From: Gammaproteobacteria bacterium
GTDB lineage: Bacteria > Pseudomonadota > Gammaproteobacteria > Burkholderiales > Rhodocyclaceae
Direction: 5' to 3'
DNA: 64,000 bases
Assembly: GCA_018824085.1 (NCBI GenBank)
Contig: JAHJHI010000021.1
Span: forward strand, 62,001-126,000
Shown: positions 1 to 10,219 of the stretch, piece by piece
How positions within the stretch are numbered: the stretch's first letter is position 1
How the letters are laid out: the number at the start of each line of letters is the position of its first letter
Made by a program: the position numbers and the translations under genes
Notes under the pieces: generated by a model
Seen by the model: only the letters and a program-made list of their open reading frames with translations
Database searches by the model: none
What the model was told of the DNA's origin: nothing

Positions 1-283
1 CCGGCTTGCCGAGCAATTGCGGGACGCGGGCTTCGCAACGCTGATGCATTGCGGCGGCGGCAGTTTCAAGTCGCAGATGAAGCGGGCGGACGCATCCGGC
101 GCCGACGTTGCGCTCATCCTCGGCGAAGACGAGGTGCGGGCCGACGAAGTCACGTTCAAGCCGCTGCGTGGCGGCGAGCAGGTACGCGTCAGCCGTGGCG
201 AGGTTGCGCAACAGCTGGCGATGCTGTTGCTCGGCGGTGGTGATGCCGACGACGAAGAAGAAACCGCTTTCACCCTCCAATAA
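1..283 (+). CDS. hisS: Histidyl-tRNA synthetase, C-terminal end (partial)
   Basis: Only the 3' end of the gene lies in the window; the reading frame is open from base 2. The visible part is the C-terminal anticodon-binding domain of class IIa synthetases. It shows the [13 protein letters not shown] segment followed by [12 protein letters not shown], which in HisS contacts the histidine tRNA anticodon region. The last residues are acidic (DADDEEE). It is followed 41 bases later by the YfgM-like gene and then bamB and der, an order common in beta- and gammaproteobacteria, which supports the call. The catalytic domain is outside the window. Confidence 0.9.
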   Translation, partial: RLAEQLRDAGFATLMHCGGGSFKSQMKRADASGADVALILGEDEVRADEVTFKPLRGGEQVRVSRGEVAQQLAMLLLGGGDADDEEETAFTLQ

Positions 284-324
284 CGACCTTTTGAACACCG
301 GCGCGCCCGGCAGGAGCCAGCAAC

Positions 325-999
325 ATGGCAGCACTCGATCTCGAAGAACAGGAACAGCTTTCCGCAATCAAGGCCTGGTGGAATGCCTGGGGCAATCTCA
401 TCACCTGGGCAGTGATCGCCGTTTCGGCATCGCTGATCGGCTATCAGGCCTGGAACTGGTACCACCGGGACCAGTCGGTCAAGGCGAGTGCCGTATACGA
501 CGCGCTGCAGGAAGCCGCCATTGCCGGTGATCTGAAGAAGACGCGGGAGGCGGCCGGCGAACTGACGGAGCATTACGGCTCCAGCCCATACGCCAGCCTC
601 GGTGCGATGCTGTCGGCCAAGGTGCATATCGACAACGGCGACCCGAAGACGGCGCAGGCGCAGCTCGACTGGGTCAAGTCGAACGCGTCGGATGACGTGC
701 TGCGCGACCTCGCCCGCCTGCGTCTGGCCTATGTGCTGATCGAGGAACAGTCGTTCGACGACGCGGAAAAGATGCTGGAAGGCAAGTCGGAGCCGTCCCT
801 CGAAGCCCGCTTCCTTGAAGCGCGCGGCGACATCATGCTGATGCGCAACAAGCGCGATGAGGCCCGTACTGCCTATCAGGCCGCACTGGCGAAGATGGAC
901 GAGAACGCGAAATCGGGCGGCGCTGCCGCGCAATTCGCACAGCAGGGCTATCGCAACGTGATTGAAATCAAGCTCGACGCAGTCGGAGGCCCGCAGTGA
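325..999 (+). CDS. YfgM-like inner-membrane TPR protein (ancillary SecYEG/periplasmic chaperone factor)
   Basis: The 224-residue protein has a short cytoplasmic N-terminus, one membrane segment at about residues 24-43 and a helical tetratricopeptide-like periplasmic domain. In Escherichia coli the homologue YfgM associates with PpiD and the SecYEG translocon. An AGGAG ribosome site lies about 8 bases before the ATG. The stop overlaps the GTG start of bamB (GTGA), suggesting translational coupling. Family assignment comes from topology, length and the hisS-yfgM-bamB-der order. Confidence 0.85.
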   Translation: MAALDLEEQEQLSAIKAWWNAWGNLITWAVIAVSASLIGYQAWNWYHRDQSVKASAVYDALQEAAIAGDLKKTREAAGELTEHYGSSPYASLGAMLSAKVHIDNGDPKTAQAQLDWVKSNASDDVLRDLARLRLAYVLIEEQSFDDAEKMLEGKSEPSLEARFLEARGDIMLMRNKRDEARTAYQAALAKMDENAKSGGAAAQFAQQGYRNVIEIKLDAVGGPQ

Positions 1000-2141
1000 A
1001 GCAGGTGCGCACTCTGGGCGTGCTGGCCGCGGTCGCGCTGCTTGGCGCTTGTTCCTCGCTCGACAGCCTGAATCCGTTCAGCGGTCCGTCGAAGCCGAAG
1101 ATTCCGCCGCTCGGTGCCATCGAGCCGACGGCACAGTTGTCCGAAGTGTGGCGTCAGGGTGCAGGTCAGTCGGAAGACTTCGTGTTCGCGCCGGCCGTTG
1201 TGGGCGGTACCGTCTATGTGGCTTCGCGCGACGGCGTGATCACACGCATCGACGATGGCCGTCAGGTCTGGCGCATCGAAGCGGGCAAGAAGCTGTCCGG
1301 CGGTGTGGGTGCGAACGAAAATCTCGTCGTCGTCGGAACGGGCAAGGGTGACGTGCTCGCCTTCGGAACCGACGGCAAGCCGCTGTGGCAGGGCGTCGTG
1401 ACGTCGGAGGTGTTGAGCCCGCCGGCCGTGTCGGATGATCTCGTGTTCGTGCGCAGCGCCGACAGCCGCATCCAGGCCTTTGCCGCGAGCGATGGCGCGC
1501 GCCGCTGGAATTACCAGCGCGCAACGCCGGCGCTGACCCTGCGCACGCATGCCGGTGTGGTCAGCACGCCGACGCTGGTCGTGGCGGGCTTTCCCGGCGG
1601 CAAGCTGGTGGCAATCAATCGCAGCAACGGTTCCGCCGCGTGGGAGTCGAACGTCGTGCTGCCGCGCGGCACGACCGAACTTGAACGCATTGCCGACGTG
1701 ACCAGTCCGCCGGTCATTGCCGGGCGTGAAGTGTGCGCTGCCGCGTATCAGGGACGGGTGGCATGTTTTGAGTTGTCCACCGGCAATACCGTGTGGTCGC
1801 GCGATATTTCAAGTGCTGCCGGTATCGACGCCGATGGCCAGAACCTCTACGTGAGCGATGATGGCGGAGCGGTCCACGCGCTGGATCGCGCGACCGGCGC
1901 AAGCCTGTGGAAGCAGGACGCACTGATGCACCGCGCGCCGGGCAAGCCGCTCGCGCTCGACGGTTTTGTCGTCGTCAGCGATGTCGAGGGAATCGTGCAT
2001 CTGCTGCAGCGCGAGAACGGCGCTTTTGCCGCCCGCCTCAAGGGCGATGGCAGCGCCATCAGCGCACCCATGCAGCCCTACGGGCGTGCATTCGTTACAC
2101 AGAGTCGTGCCGGCACAGTGCGTGCACTGTCGGTCCGCTGA
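996..2141 (+). CDS. bamB: BamB, outer-membrane protein assembly lipoprotein
   Basis: The 381-residue protein begins with a lipoprotein signal ending in LLGAC, so Cys19 is the likely lipidated residue. The rest is a series of PQQ-like beta-propeller repeats (for example GGTVYVASRDGVITRID and GNTVWSRDI). BamB is the propeller subunit of the BAM complex, which inserts beta-barrel proteins into the outer membrane. The start is a GTG overlapping the previous stop, with GGAGG at about 985-989. Der follows after 9 bases. Confidence 0.93.
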   Translation: MKQVRTLGVLAAVALLGACSSLDSLNPFSGPSKPKIPPLGAIEPTAQLSEVWRQGAGQSEDFVFAPAVVGGTVYVASRDGVITRIDDGRQVWRIEAGKKLSGGVGANENLVVVGTGKGDVLAFGTDGKPLWQGVVTSEVLSPPAVSDDLVFVRSADSRIQAFAASDGARRWNYQRATPALTLRTHAGVVSTPTLVVAGFPGGKLVAINRSNGSAAWESNVVLPRGTTELERIADVTSPPVIAGREVCAAAYQGRVACFELSTGNTVWSRDISSAAGIDADGQNLYVSDDGGAVHALDRATGASLWKQDALMHRAPGKPLALDGFVVVSDVEGIVHLLQRENGAFAARLKGDGSAISAPMQPYGRAFVTQSRAGTVRALSVR

Positions 2142-2150
2142 GGATAGAGC

Positions 2151-3479
2151 TTGAAACCCGTACTGGTACTCGTAGGCCGCCCCAATGTCGGCAAATCCAC
2201 GCTGTTCAACCGCTTGACGAAGACGCGGGATGCGCTGGTTGCCGATTTCCCGGGCCTTACCCGCGATCGCCATTACGGTGCAGGTCGTCTCGGTGAGCGC
2301 CCCTTCCTCGTGGTCGATACCGGTGGTTTCGAACCCACCGCGCGCGACGGCATCATGGTTGAAATGGCTCAGCAGGCCGAACAGGCGATTGCCGAAGCTG
2401 ACGTGCTGGTGTTCCTCGTCGATGGCCGGGCCGGTCTGACGGCGCATGATCGCGAGATCGCGGCCCGCCTGCGTCGTGCCGGCAAGCCGCTGGTGCTCGC
2501 AGTCAACAAGGCCGAGGGCATGCGGCGCGAGATCGTCGCCGCCGAGTTCCATGAACTGGGCCTCGGTGATCCGCACGTGATTTCTTCGGCGCATGGTGAA
2601 GGCGTGCGAAATCTGGTGGATGAGTGCCTCGCCACGTTTCCGTCCGACGACGAGGAAGAGCCCGACGGCCGCGTACCGCGCATTGCCGTCGCAGGCCGGC
2701 CGAACGTCGGCAAGTCCACACTGATCAACGCCTTGCTTGGCGAGGAGCGCGTCATCGCGTTCGACCAGGCCGGTACGACGCGTGACGCGATCAGCATTCC
2801 TTTCGAGCGCAACGGCAAGCGCTACACGCTGATCGACACGGCCGGACTGCGTCGCCGCGGCAAGATTTTCGAGGCGATCGAAAAGTTTTCGGTGATCAAG
2901 ACGGTTCAGGCGATCGAACAGGCCAACGTCTGTGTGCTGGTGCTCGATGCGACCCAGGAAGTTTCGGATCAGGACGCGCACATCGGCGGTTTCATCGTCG
3001 AGAGCGGTCGCGCACTGGTGCTGGCAATCAACAAGTGGGATGCCGTCGACAGCTACCGGCGGGAAATCTTCAAGCGCGAGATCGCACGCAAGCTGGGCTT
3101 TCTGGGCTTTGCGCGCCATCTGTACATTTCGGCGCTGGAAGGTCTCGGCGTGAGCGGCATGTTCGGGGCGGTCGATGCGGCGTACGCAGCGGCAATGGTC
3201 AAGTTGCCGACGCCGCGTCTGACCCGTGCGCTGCAGGCTGCCCTTGAAAAGCAGGCGCCGCCGAAGCACGGCCTGTTCCGGCCGAAGATGCGGTATGCGC
3301 ATCAGGGCGGCATGAATCCGCCGGTCATCGTCATTCATGGCACCGCGCTCGACCACATCGCAGAAAGTTATCGACGGTTTCTCGAACGAAGTTTCGTCGA
3401 AACGTTCCGACTCCAAGGCACGCCTTTGCGGGTTGAATTTCGCACGGCACACAATCCATTTGCAGCGCGTGAAAAATGA
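2151..3479 (+). CDS. der: Der (EngA), double-domain ribosome-assembly GTPase
   Basis: The 442-residue protein has two tandem Era-type GTPase domains, each opening with GRPNVGKS (residues 9-16 and about 182-189). NKxD motifs are also present, and a C-terminal KH-like domain follows. Der acts in maturation of the 50S ribosomal subunit. The start is a TTG at 2151, nine bases after bamB; no better ATG precedes the first P-loop, which sits at the expected distance from this start. Confidence 0.95.
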   Translation: MKPVLVLVGRPNVGKSTLFNRLTKTRDALVADFPGLTRDRHYGAGRLGERPFLVVDTGGFEPTARDGIMVEMAQQAEQAIAEADVLVFLVDGRAGLTAHDREIAARLRRAGKPLVLAVNKAEGMRREIVAAEFHELGLGDPHVISSAHGEGVRNLVDECLATFPSDDEEEPDGRVPRIAVAGRPNVGKSTLINALLGEERVIAFDQAGTTRDAISIPFERNGKRYTLIDTAGLRRRGKIFEAIEKFSVIKTVQAIEQANVCVLVLDATQEVSDQDAHIGGFIVESGRALVLAINKWDAVDSYRREIFKREIARKLGFLGFARHLYISALEGLGVSGMFGAVDAAYAAAMVKLPTPRLTRALQAALEKQAPPKHGLFRPKMRYAHQGGMNPPVIVIHGTALDHIAESYRRFLERSFVETFRLQGTPLRVEFRTAHNPFAAREK

Positions 3480-3579
3480 TTTCCCGAATCGGGATCCAAT
3501 CATGCCGGGCGCCGTCCAAAGCTGCGGTGCATCAAAAAATCCAGTACAGTTGAATTTCAAATAAACAAGAGGTGTTTCC

Positions 3580-3819
3580 ATGAGCAACAAAGGGCAAATG
3601 CTACAAGACCCCTTCCTCAACACCCTTCGGCGCGAACATGTTCCGGTGGCGATTTATCTGGTCAATGGCATCAAGCTGCAGGGGCAGATCGAGTCATTCG
3701 ATCAGTATGTTGTGCTGCTCAAGAATACGGTGACGCAGATGGTCTACAAGCACGCGATTTCCACCGTGGTCCCGGCCCGTCCGGTCAACATCCAGCATGA
3801 GCAGGGTGAGGGCACTTGA
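3580..3819 (+). CDS. hfq: Hfq RNA chaperone
   Basis: The 79-residue protein has the Sm1 core ([32 protein letters not shown]) and the Sm2 motif [10 protein letters not shown]. It forms a hexameric ring that pairs small RNAs with mRNAs. A purine-rich AAGAGG site precedes the ATG. A 100-base leader separates it from der, so hfq probably has its own promoter, although I could not pick one with confidence. The C-terminal tail after the Sm fold is short, as in many betaproteobacteria. Confidence 0.97.
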   Translation: MSNKGQMLQDPFLNTLRREHVPVAIYLVNGIKLQGQIESFDQYVVLLKNTVTQMVYKHAISTVVPARPVNIQHEQGEGT

Positions 3820-3855
3820 TAGTTGCCCCCGGCCAGCAGATGAAGGGATTTGCGG

Positions 3856-5121
3856 ATGCTTGAGCGTCCGTCGGGTGGGGAGCGCGCGGTCATCGTCCAG
3901 CTGGATTTCGGAGCCGGCGACTACGAAGACCGGCTTGCGGAGTTCTCGCTGCTGGCGAGCAGCGCCGGTGCGGAAACGGTTGCCTGCGTGAGTGGGCGGC
4001 GACAGGCGCCGGATGCCGCAACGTTTGCCGGCAAGGGCAAGGTGGCTGAAATCCGTGATCTCGCCGACGCGAACGACGCGGATATCGTGCTGTTCAATCA
4101 CGAGTTGTCGGCCGGTCAGCAACGCAATCTCGAGCGCGCATTGTCGCGCCGCGTCATTGATCGCAATGCGCTGATTCTCGACATCTTCGCGTTGCGCGCC
4201 CGCAGTCACGAAGGCAAGTTGCAGGTCGAGCTGGCACAGCTGGAACATCTGTCGACGCGCCTGGTTCGCGGCTGGACCCACCTCGAACGCCAGAAGGGTG
4301 GTATCGGTCTGCGGGGGCCCGGCGAGACCCAGCTCGAAACCGACCGCCGCCTGCTGGGGCAGCGCGTGAAAGCGCTCAAGGAACGTCTGCAGCGGGTGGA
4401 GCGGCAGCGCGGTGTGCGGCGCAAGTCGCGGGAGCGGCGCGAAACGCCCGTGGTTGCGCTGGTCGGCTACACCAATGCGGGCAAGTCGACGCTGTTCAAC
4501 GCCATGACCAAGGCGGGTGCTTACGCGGCAGACCAGCTTTTCGCGACGCTGGACACGACGTCACGTCAGCTCTATCTGGGCGAGTTCGGCCAGGTGGTGC
4601 TGTCCGATACCGTCGGATTCATCCGCAGCCTGCCGCATACGCTAGTCGCTGCTTTCCACGCCACGCTGGAAGAGACCGCGGGCGCTGATCTGCTGTTGCA
4701 TGTCATTGATGCCTCGGCACCGGATCGCGATGCGCAGATCGAGGCGGTGGAGCGCGTGCTTGCCGAAGTTGGTGCCGATACGGTGCCGCAGATGCGGGTG
4801 CTCAACAAGGTTGACCTCGTGCCGGCGCTCCGGCCCGGAAGTGAGGACGGACGCTGTGATACCATTCAGACCGTCCGTGTCAGTGCCAAGACGGGTGTCG
4901 GCCTGGCCGATCTCCGGGTTGCGATCGCTACGCGTTTGCATGACGAGCGTGTAGCGGCATCAAGGCGCGTAGCGCCGAATGACGATCCGCGAGGCCTGAA
5001 TCTGGAACTCTCTTCGAGGTCTGTGCTCACAGTCACTTCCCCGGTTGCGGATGACGCTCCCTCTTCCAGTGACGAGGATCAGTCTCCGCTGCCATCTTCC
5101 ATCCTTACCTATCCAGTCTGA
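3856..5121 (+). CDS. hflX: HflX, ribosome-splitting GTPase
   Basis: HflX dissociates or rescues stalled ribosomes, typically under heat stress. The protein has the N-terminal HflX domain, the glycine-rich linker (GGIGLRGPGETQLETDRR) and a G domain with GYTNAGKS at about residues 204-211. The ATG at 3856 is preferred because AAGGG lies 8 bases upstream; an in-frame TTG at 3850 is too close to that site. The C-terminus is extended by about 50 poorly conserved, Ser-rich residues. The stop codon directly abuts an in-frame ATG of hflK. Confidence 0.93.
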   Translation: MLERPSGGERAVIVQLDFGAGDYEDRLAEFSLLASSAGAETVACVSGRRQAPDAATFAGKGKVAEIRDLADANDADIVLFNHELSAGQQRNLERALSRRVIDRNALILDIFALRARSHEGKLQVELAQLEHLSTRLVRGWTHLERQKGGIGLRGPGETQLETDRRLLGQRVKALKERLQRVERQRGVRRKSRERRETPVVALVGYTNAGKSTLFNAMTKAGAYAADQLFATLDTTSRQLYLGEFGQVVLSDTVGFIRSLPHTLVAAFHATLEETAGADLLLHVIDASAPDRDAQIEAVERVLAEVGADTVPQMRVLNKVDLVPALRPGSEDGRCDTIQTVRVSAKTGVGLADLRVAIATRLHDERVAASRRVAPNDDPRGLNLELSSRSVLTVTSPVADDAPSSSDEDQSPLPSSILTYPV

Positions 5122-5139
5122 ATGTTGAATGCGATCTTG

Positions 5140-6351
5140 ATGTCGCTGAATGACCCCAGATGGGGCAATCAGGGCGGTAATGGCAATAAGGGCGGCAACC
5201 AGGGTCCTCCCGATCTCGAGGACTTGTGGCGCGATTTCAATCGCCGCCTGTCCGGCATGTTCGGTGGAAAATCCGGTGATGGCGGCGGTGGAAACCGTCC
5301 GCCGGTCAGCTCACGCCAGTTCGGCGGTGGCATCGGAGTGATACTGGGGCTGATCATCATCGTCTGGCTGGCGAGCGGCCTGTACATCGTCGATGCAAGC
5401 CAGCGCGGTGTCGTGCTGCGTTTCGGCAAGTTGCAGGAGACGACGGATCCGGGCCTGCAGTGGCGCCTGCCCTATCCGATCGAATCGCACGAACTTGTCA
5501 ATCTGACAGGGGTGCGTACGGTCGAAGTCGGTTATCGCGGAGCCGAGCGCAACAAGGTGCTCAACGAAGCGCTGATGCTGACCGATGACGAGAACATCAT
5601 CAACATTCAGTTCGCCGTGCAGTACATACTGAATGATCCAGTCGCCTATCTGTTCCAGAACAGACTGCCGGAAGAGACGGTCGTGCATGCAGCGGAAACT
5701 GCGATGCGCGAAATCGTCGGCAAGAGCAAGATGGATTTTGTGCTGTACGAAGGCCGTGAGCAGATTGCCGTCGATGCGCAGCAGATCATGCAGCAGATTC
5801 TCGACCGTTACCAGACTGGCATACAGATCAGCAAGCTGACGTTGCAGAACGCGCAGCCGCCCGAACAGGTGCAGGCTGCGTTCGACGACGCAGTCAAGGC
5901 TGGTCAGGATCTGGAGCGCCAGAAGAATGAAGGCCAGGCGTACGCCAATGACGTGATTCCGAAGGCGCGCGGTACCGCATCGCGCCTGATGGAAGAGTCG
6001 AACGGTTACAAGCAGCGCATCATCGCGACTGCGGAAGGTGACGCAAGCCGCTTCAAGCAGGTGCTCGCCGAATACCTGAAGGCACCGGAAGTGACGCGTC
6101 AGCGCATGTACATCGACACGATGCAGCAGATCATGACGAATACAAGCAAGGTCATGATTGATGCCAAGGGCGGCAACAATCTCCTCTATCTGCCGCTGGA
6201 CAAGGTGATGCAGCAGGCCGGCGCGGAGCCCTCGACGGGCGCGCGTGCGTCGGAAGCCATTCCACTGCCACCGCTGGTCAATACGGATCCGTCGATTACT
6301 GATGCGCGTTCGCGCGACGCCTTGCGGGCACGTGAAAGAGGAGAGCGGTAA
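5140..6351 (+). CDS. hflK: HflK, SPFH membrane subunit of the FtsH modulator complex
   Basis: The protein has a Gly/Asn-rich cytoplasmic N-terminus, one membrane helix at about residues 65-85 and an SPFH/prohibitin domain. HflK and HflC assemble a large membrane cage around the FtsH protease. I chose the ATG at 5140 because MSLNDPRWG is the usual HflK beginning; an ATG at 5122 would add six residues. The stop overlaps the hflC start (TAATG). The C-terminus ends in a charged Arg-rich tail. Confidence 0.93.
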   Translation: MSLNDPRWGNQGGNGNKGGNQGPPDLEDLWRDFNRRLSGMFGGKSGDGGGGNRPPVSSRQFGGGIGVILGLIIIVWLASGLYIVDASQRGVVLRFGKLQETTDPGLQWRLPYPIESHELVNLTGVRTVEVGYRGAERNKVLNEALMLTDDENIINIQFAVQYILNDPVAYLFQNRLPEETVVHAAETAMREIVGKSKMDFVLYEGREQIAVDAQQIMQQILDRYQTGIQISKLTLQNAQPPEQVQAAFDDAVKAGQDLERQKNEGQAYANDVIPKARGTASRLMEESNGYKQRIIATAEGDASRFKQVLAEYLKAPEVTRQRMYIDTMQQIMTNTSKVMIDAKGGNNLLYLPLDKVMQQAGAEPSTGARASEAIPLPPLVNTDPSITDARSRDALRARERGER

Positions 6352-7232
6352 TGAAAGAGAAACTCCCGCTCCTCGTCGGCGGCCTGTTGCTGGCGTTGAT
6401 CGTTGCATCCACGTCGCTGTTTACGGTGGATCAGCGGCAGTACGCGATCGTGTTCCAGCTGGGTGAAGTGCGCAGCGTGATCGAAGAGCCCGGCTTGCAC
6501 ATGAAATGGCCGCTGGTGCAGAACGTGCGGTTGTTCGACCGCCGCATCCTGACGATGGACAGTGCCGACCCCGAGCGCTTCATCACGTCGGAAAAGAAAA
6601 ACGTTCTGGTCGACCTCTTCGTGAAGTGGCGAATCACCGACGTCAAGCAGTATTACATTTCAGTCGGCGGAAACGAACGACTTGCGGAAACCCGTCTGAT
6701 GCAGACGGTGAATGCCGGGTTGCGCGAGGAGTTCGGTCGCCGGACGGTGCATGAGGTGGTGTCGGGCGAGCGGGATCGCATCATGGAAGACATGCGCGCC
6801 AAGGCGAACGTGGATGCCGTGAAGATCGGTGTTGAAATCGTCGATGTGCGTCTGAAGCGCGTGGATCTGCCGTCGGAAGTGTCGGAGTCGGTCTATCGCC
6901 GGATGGAGGCGGAGCGCAAGCGCGTGGCCAACGAGCTGCGTTCGCTTGGTTCGGCAGAGGCCGAGAAGATCCGTGCGGATGCGGATCGTCAACGCGAAAT
7001 CATCGTTGCCGAAGCCTATCGTGAAGCGCAGGTTGTCAAGGGCAATGGCGATGCGCAGGCAGCCAAGATCTACGCGGATGCGTTCGGCGCCAATCCCGAG
7101 TTCTACGCCTTCTATCGCAGCATGGACGCATACCAGAAGAGCTTCCGAAGCAAGAGCGACCTTCTGGTCATCGAGCCGAATTCGGAGTTCTTCCGCTACC
7201 TCCGGAACGCGTCGCGTACCGGGGCGAAATGA
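6351..7232 (+). CDS. hflC: HflC, SPFH membrane subunit of the FtsH modulator complex
   Basis: The 293-residue protein has an N-terminal membrane anchor (LLVGGLLLALIVASTSLFTV) and a prohibitin-type domain (VDQRQYAIVFQLGEV), followed by a charged helical stalk. It pairs with HflK, with which its gene overlaps by one base. The length and the FYAFYRSMDAYQ segment near the C-terminus are typical. A hairpin with a T-run lies about 65 bases downstream. Confidence 0.95.
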   Translation: MKEKLPLLVGGLLLALIVASTSLFTVDQRQYAIVFQLGEVRSVIEEPGLHMKWPLVQNVRLFDRRILTMDSADPERFITSEKKNVLVDLFVKWRITDVKQYYISVGGNERLAETRLMQTVNAGLREEFGRRTVHEVVSGERDRIMEDMRAKANVDAVKIGVEIVDVRLKRVDLPSEVSESVYRRMEAERKRVANELRSLGSAEAEKIRADADRQREIIVAEAYREAQVVKGNGDAQAAKIYADAFGANPEFYAFYRSMDAYQKSFRSKSDLLVIEPNSEFFRYLRNASRTGAK

Positions 7233-7297
7233 AGGCGGGCGACCAAGCCGGCGGACCTGCTGTATAGTTCACAGGTTGTTCCGTAACGAATGGAATC

Positions 7298-7334
7298 AAA
7301 GGCAACGGCCCGCTTTGCGGGCTTTGCCTTTTTT
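7298..7334 (+). terminator. Intrinsic-terminator-like hairpin between hflC and the DUF2065 gene
   Basis: A 5' arm at 7298-7313 (AAAGGCAACGGCCCGC) pairs imperfectly with 7317-7332 (GCGGGCTTTGCCTTTT) around a TTT loop, and the T-run continues to 7334. The DUF2065 start lies only three bases after the T-run, so the element could end the hfl transcript, attenuate the downstream DUF2065-hisZ genes, or both. Confidence 0.65.
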
Positions 7335-7337
7335 GTG

Positions 7338-7522
7338 ATGGATTCAATCCTGCTCCTTGCATTGGGCCTCATGCTCGTCATTGAAGGCGTGTTGCCCTTT
7401 GTTGCGCCACGACTGTGGCGCGAAACGTTCCGCCGCGCGACCGAGATGGCCGATGGCCAGCTTCGCTTCGTCGGCCTGACCTCAATGCTTATCGGTATCG
7501 CGCTGATCGCGCTGTTCAAGTG

Positions 7523-7523
<1 letters not shown>
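7338..7523 (+). CDS. DUF2065 small membrane protein
   Basis: The 61-residue protein has two hydrophobic helices separated by a short basic loop ([17 protein letters not shown] and [14 protein letters not shown]). This is the form of the DUF2065 (YjeT-like) family, usually found between hflC and hisZ or purA. The ATG at 7338 gives the family length. An upstream ATG at 7290 would translate through the terminator hairpin and is unlikely. No clear Shine-Dalgarno site precedes 7338. The stop overlaps the hisZ start (TGATG). The function is unknown. Confidence 0.8.
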
Positions 7524-9990
<2,467 letters not shown>

Positions 9991-10006
9991 TCGCGGCATG
10001 TTCGAT

Positions 10007-10047
10007 CCGCATGGCCCGCAAGGGCTGTGCGGCATCGATATTTTTTT
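10007..10047 (+). terminator. Probable purA terminator
   Basis: An 11-pair stem (10007-10017 with 10022-10032, two G-T pairs) closes a GCAA loop. A run of seven T follows at 10041-10047, eight bases after the stem. That gap is longer than in a standard intrinsic terminator, so the call is moderate. Confidence 0.45.
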
Positions 10048-10061
10048 CGGCGATGGAAAAG

Positions 10062-10088
10062 AAAAAAGCCGACATTTCTGTCGGCTTT
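10062..10088 (-). terminator. Intrinsic terminator of tRNA-Leu (possibly bidirectional)
   Basis: The stem GCCGACA/TGTCGGC (10068-10074 with 10079-10085) has a four-base loop. On the minus strand it is followed by six T, giving a standard terminator 14 bases beyond the tRNA 3' end. On the plus strand only three T follow, so it is weaker for purA. Confidence 0.8.
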
Positions 10089-10101
10089 CGTCTTGGCTGT
10101 T

Positions 10102-10186
10102 TGGTGCCCAGGAGAGGACTCGAACCTCCACACCTTGCGGCACTAGTACCTGAAACTAGCGCGTCTACCAATTTCGCCACCTGGGC
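10102..10186 (-). tRNA. tRNA-Leu (anticodon CAG)
   Basis: Read on the minus strand, the gene begins GCCCAGGTGGCGAAATTGG and ends with the matching acceptor strand CCTGGGC, discriminator A and an encoded CCA. The anticodon arm is CTAGT-TTCAGGT-ACTAG with anticodon CAG. A long variable arm (GTGCCGCAAGGTGT region) marks a class II tRNA, and the T arm contains GGTTCGAGTCC. The length is 85 bases including CCA. It sits between purA and rnr on the opposite strand. Confidence 0.97.
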
Positions 10187-10219
10187 AAGAGGCTGCGCAT
10201 TCTAAAGAAAGCATTTACG

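Noticed and set aside
1809-3623. A 604-codon open frame on the minus strand over bamB and der
   Set aside because: It lies entirely antisense to two well-recognised genes, has no familiar protein motif and is explained by GC-rich codon bias. The same holds for long antisense frames at 10223-12298, 18494-20356 and 39789-42290.
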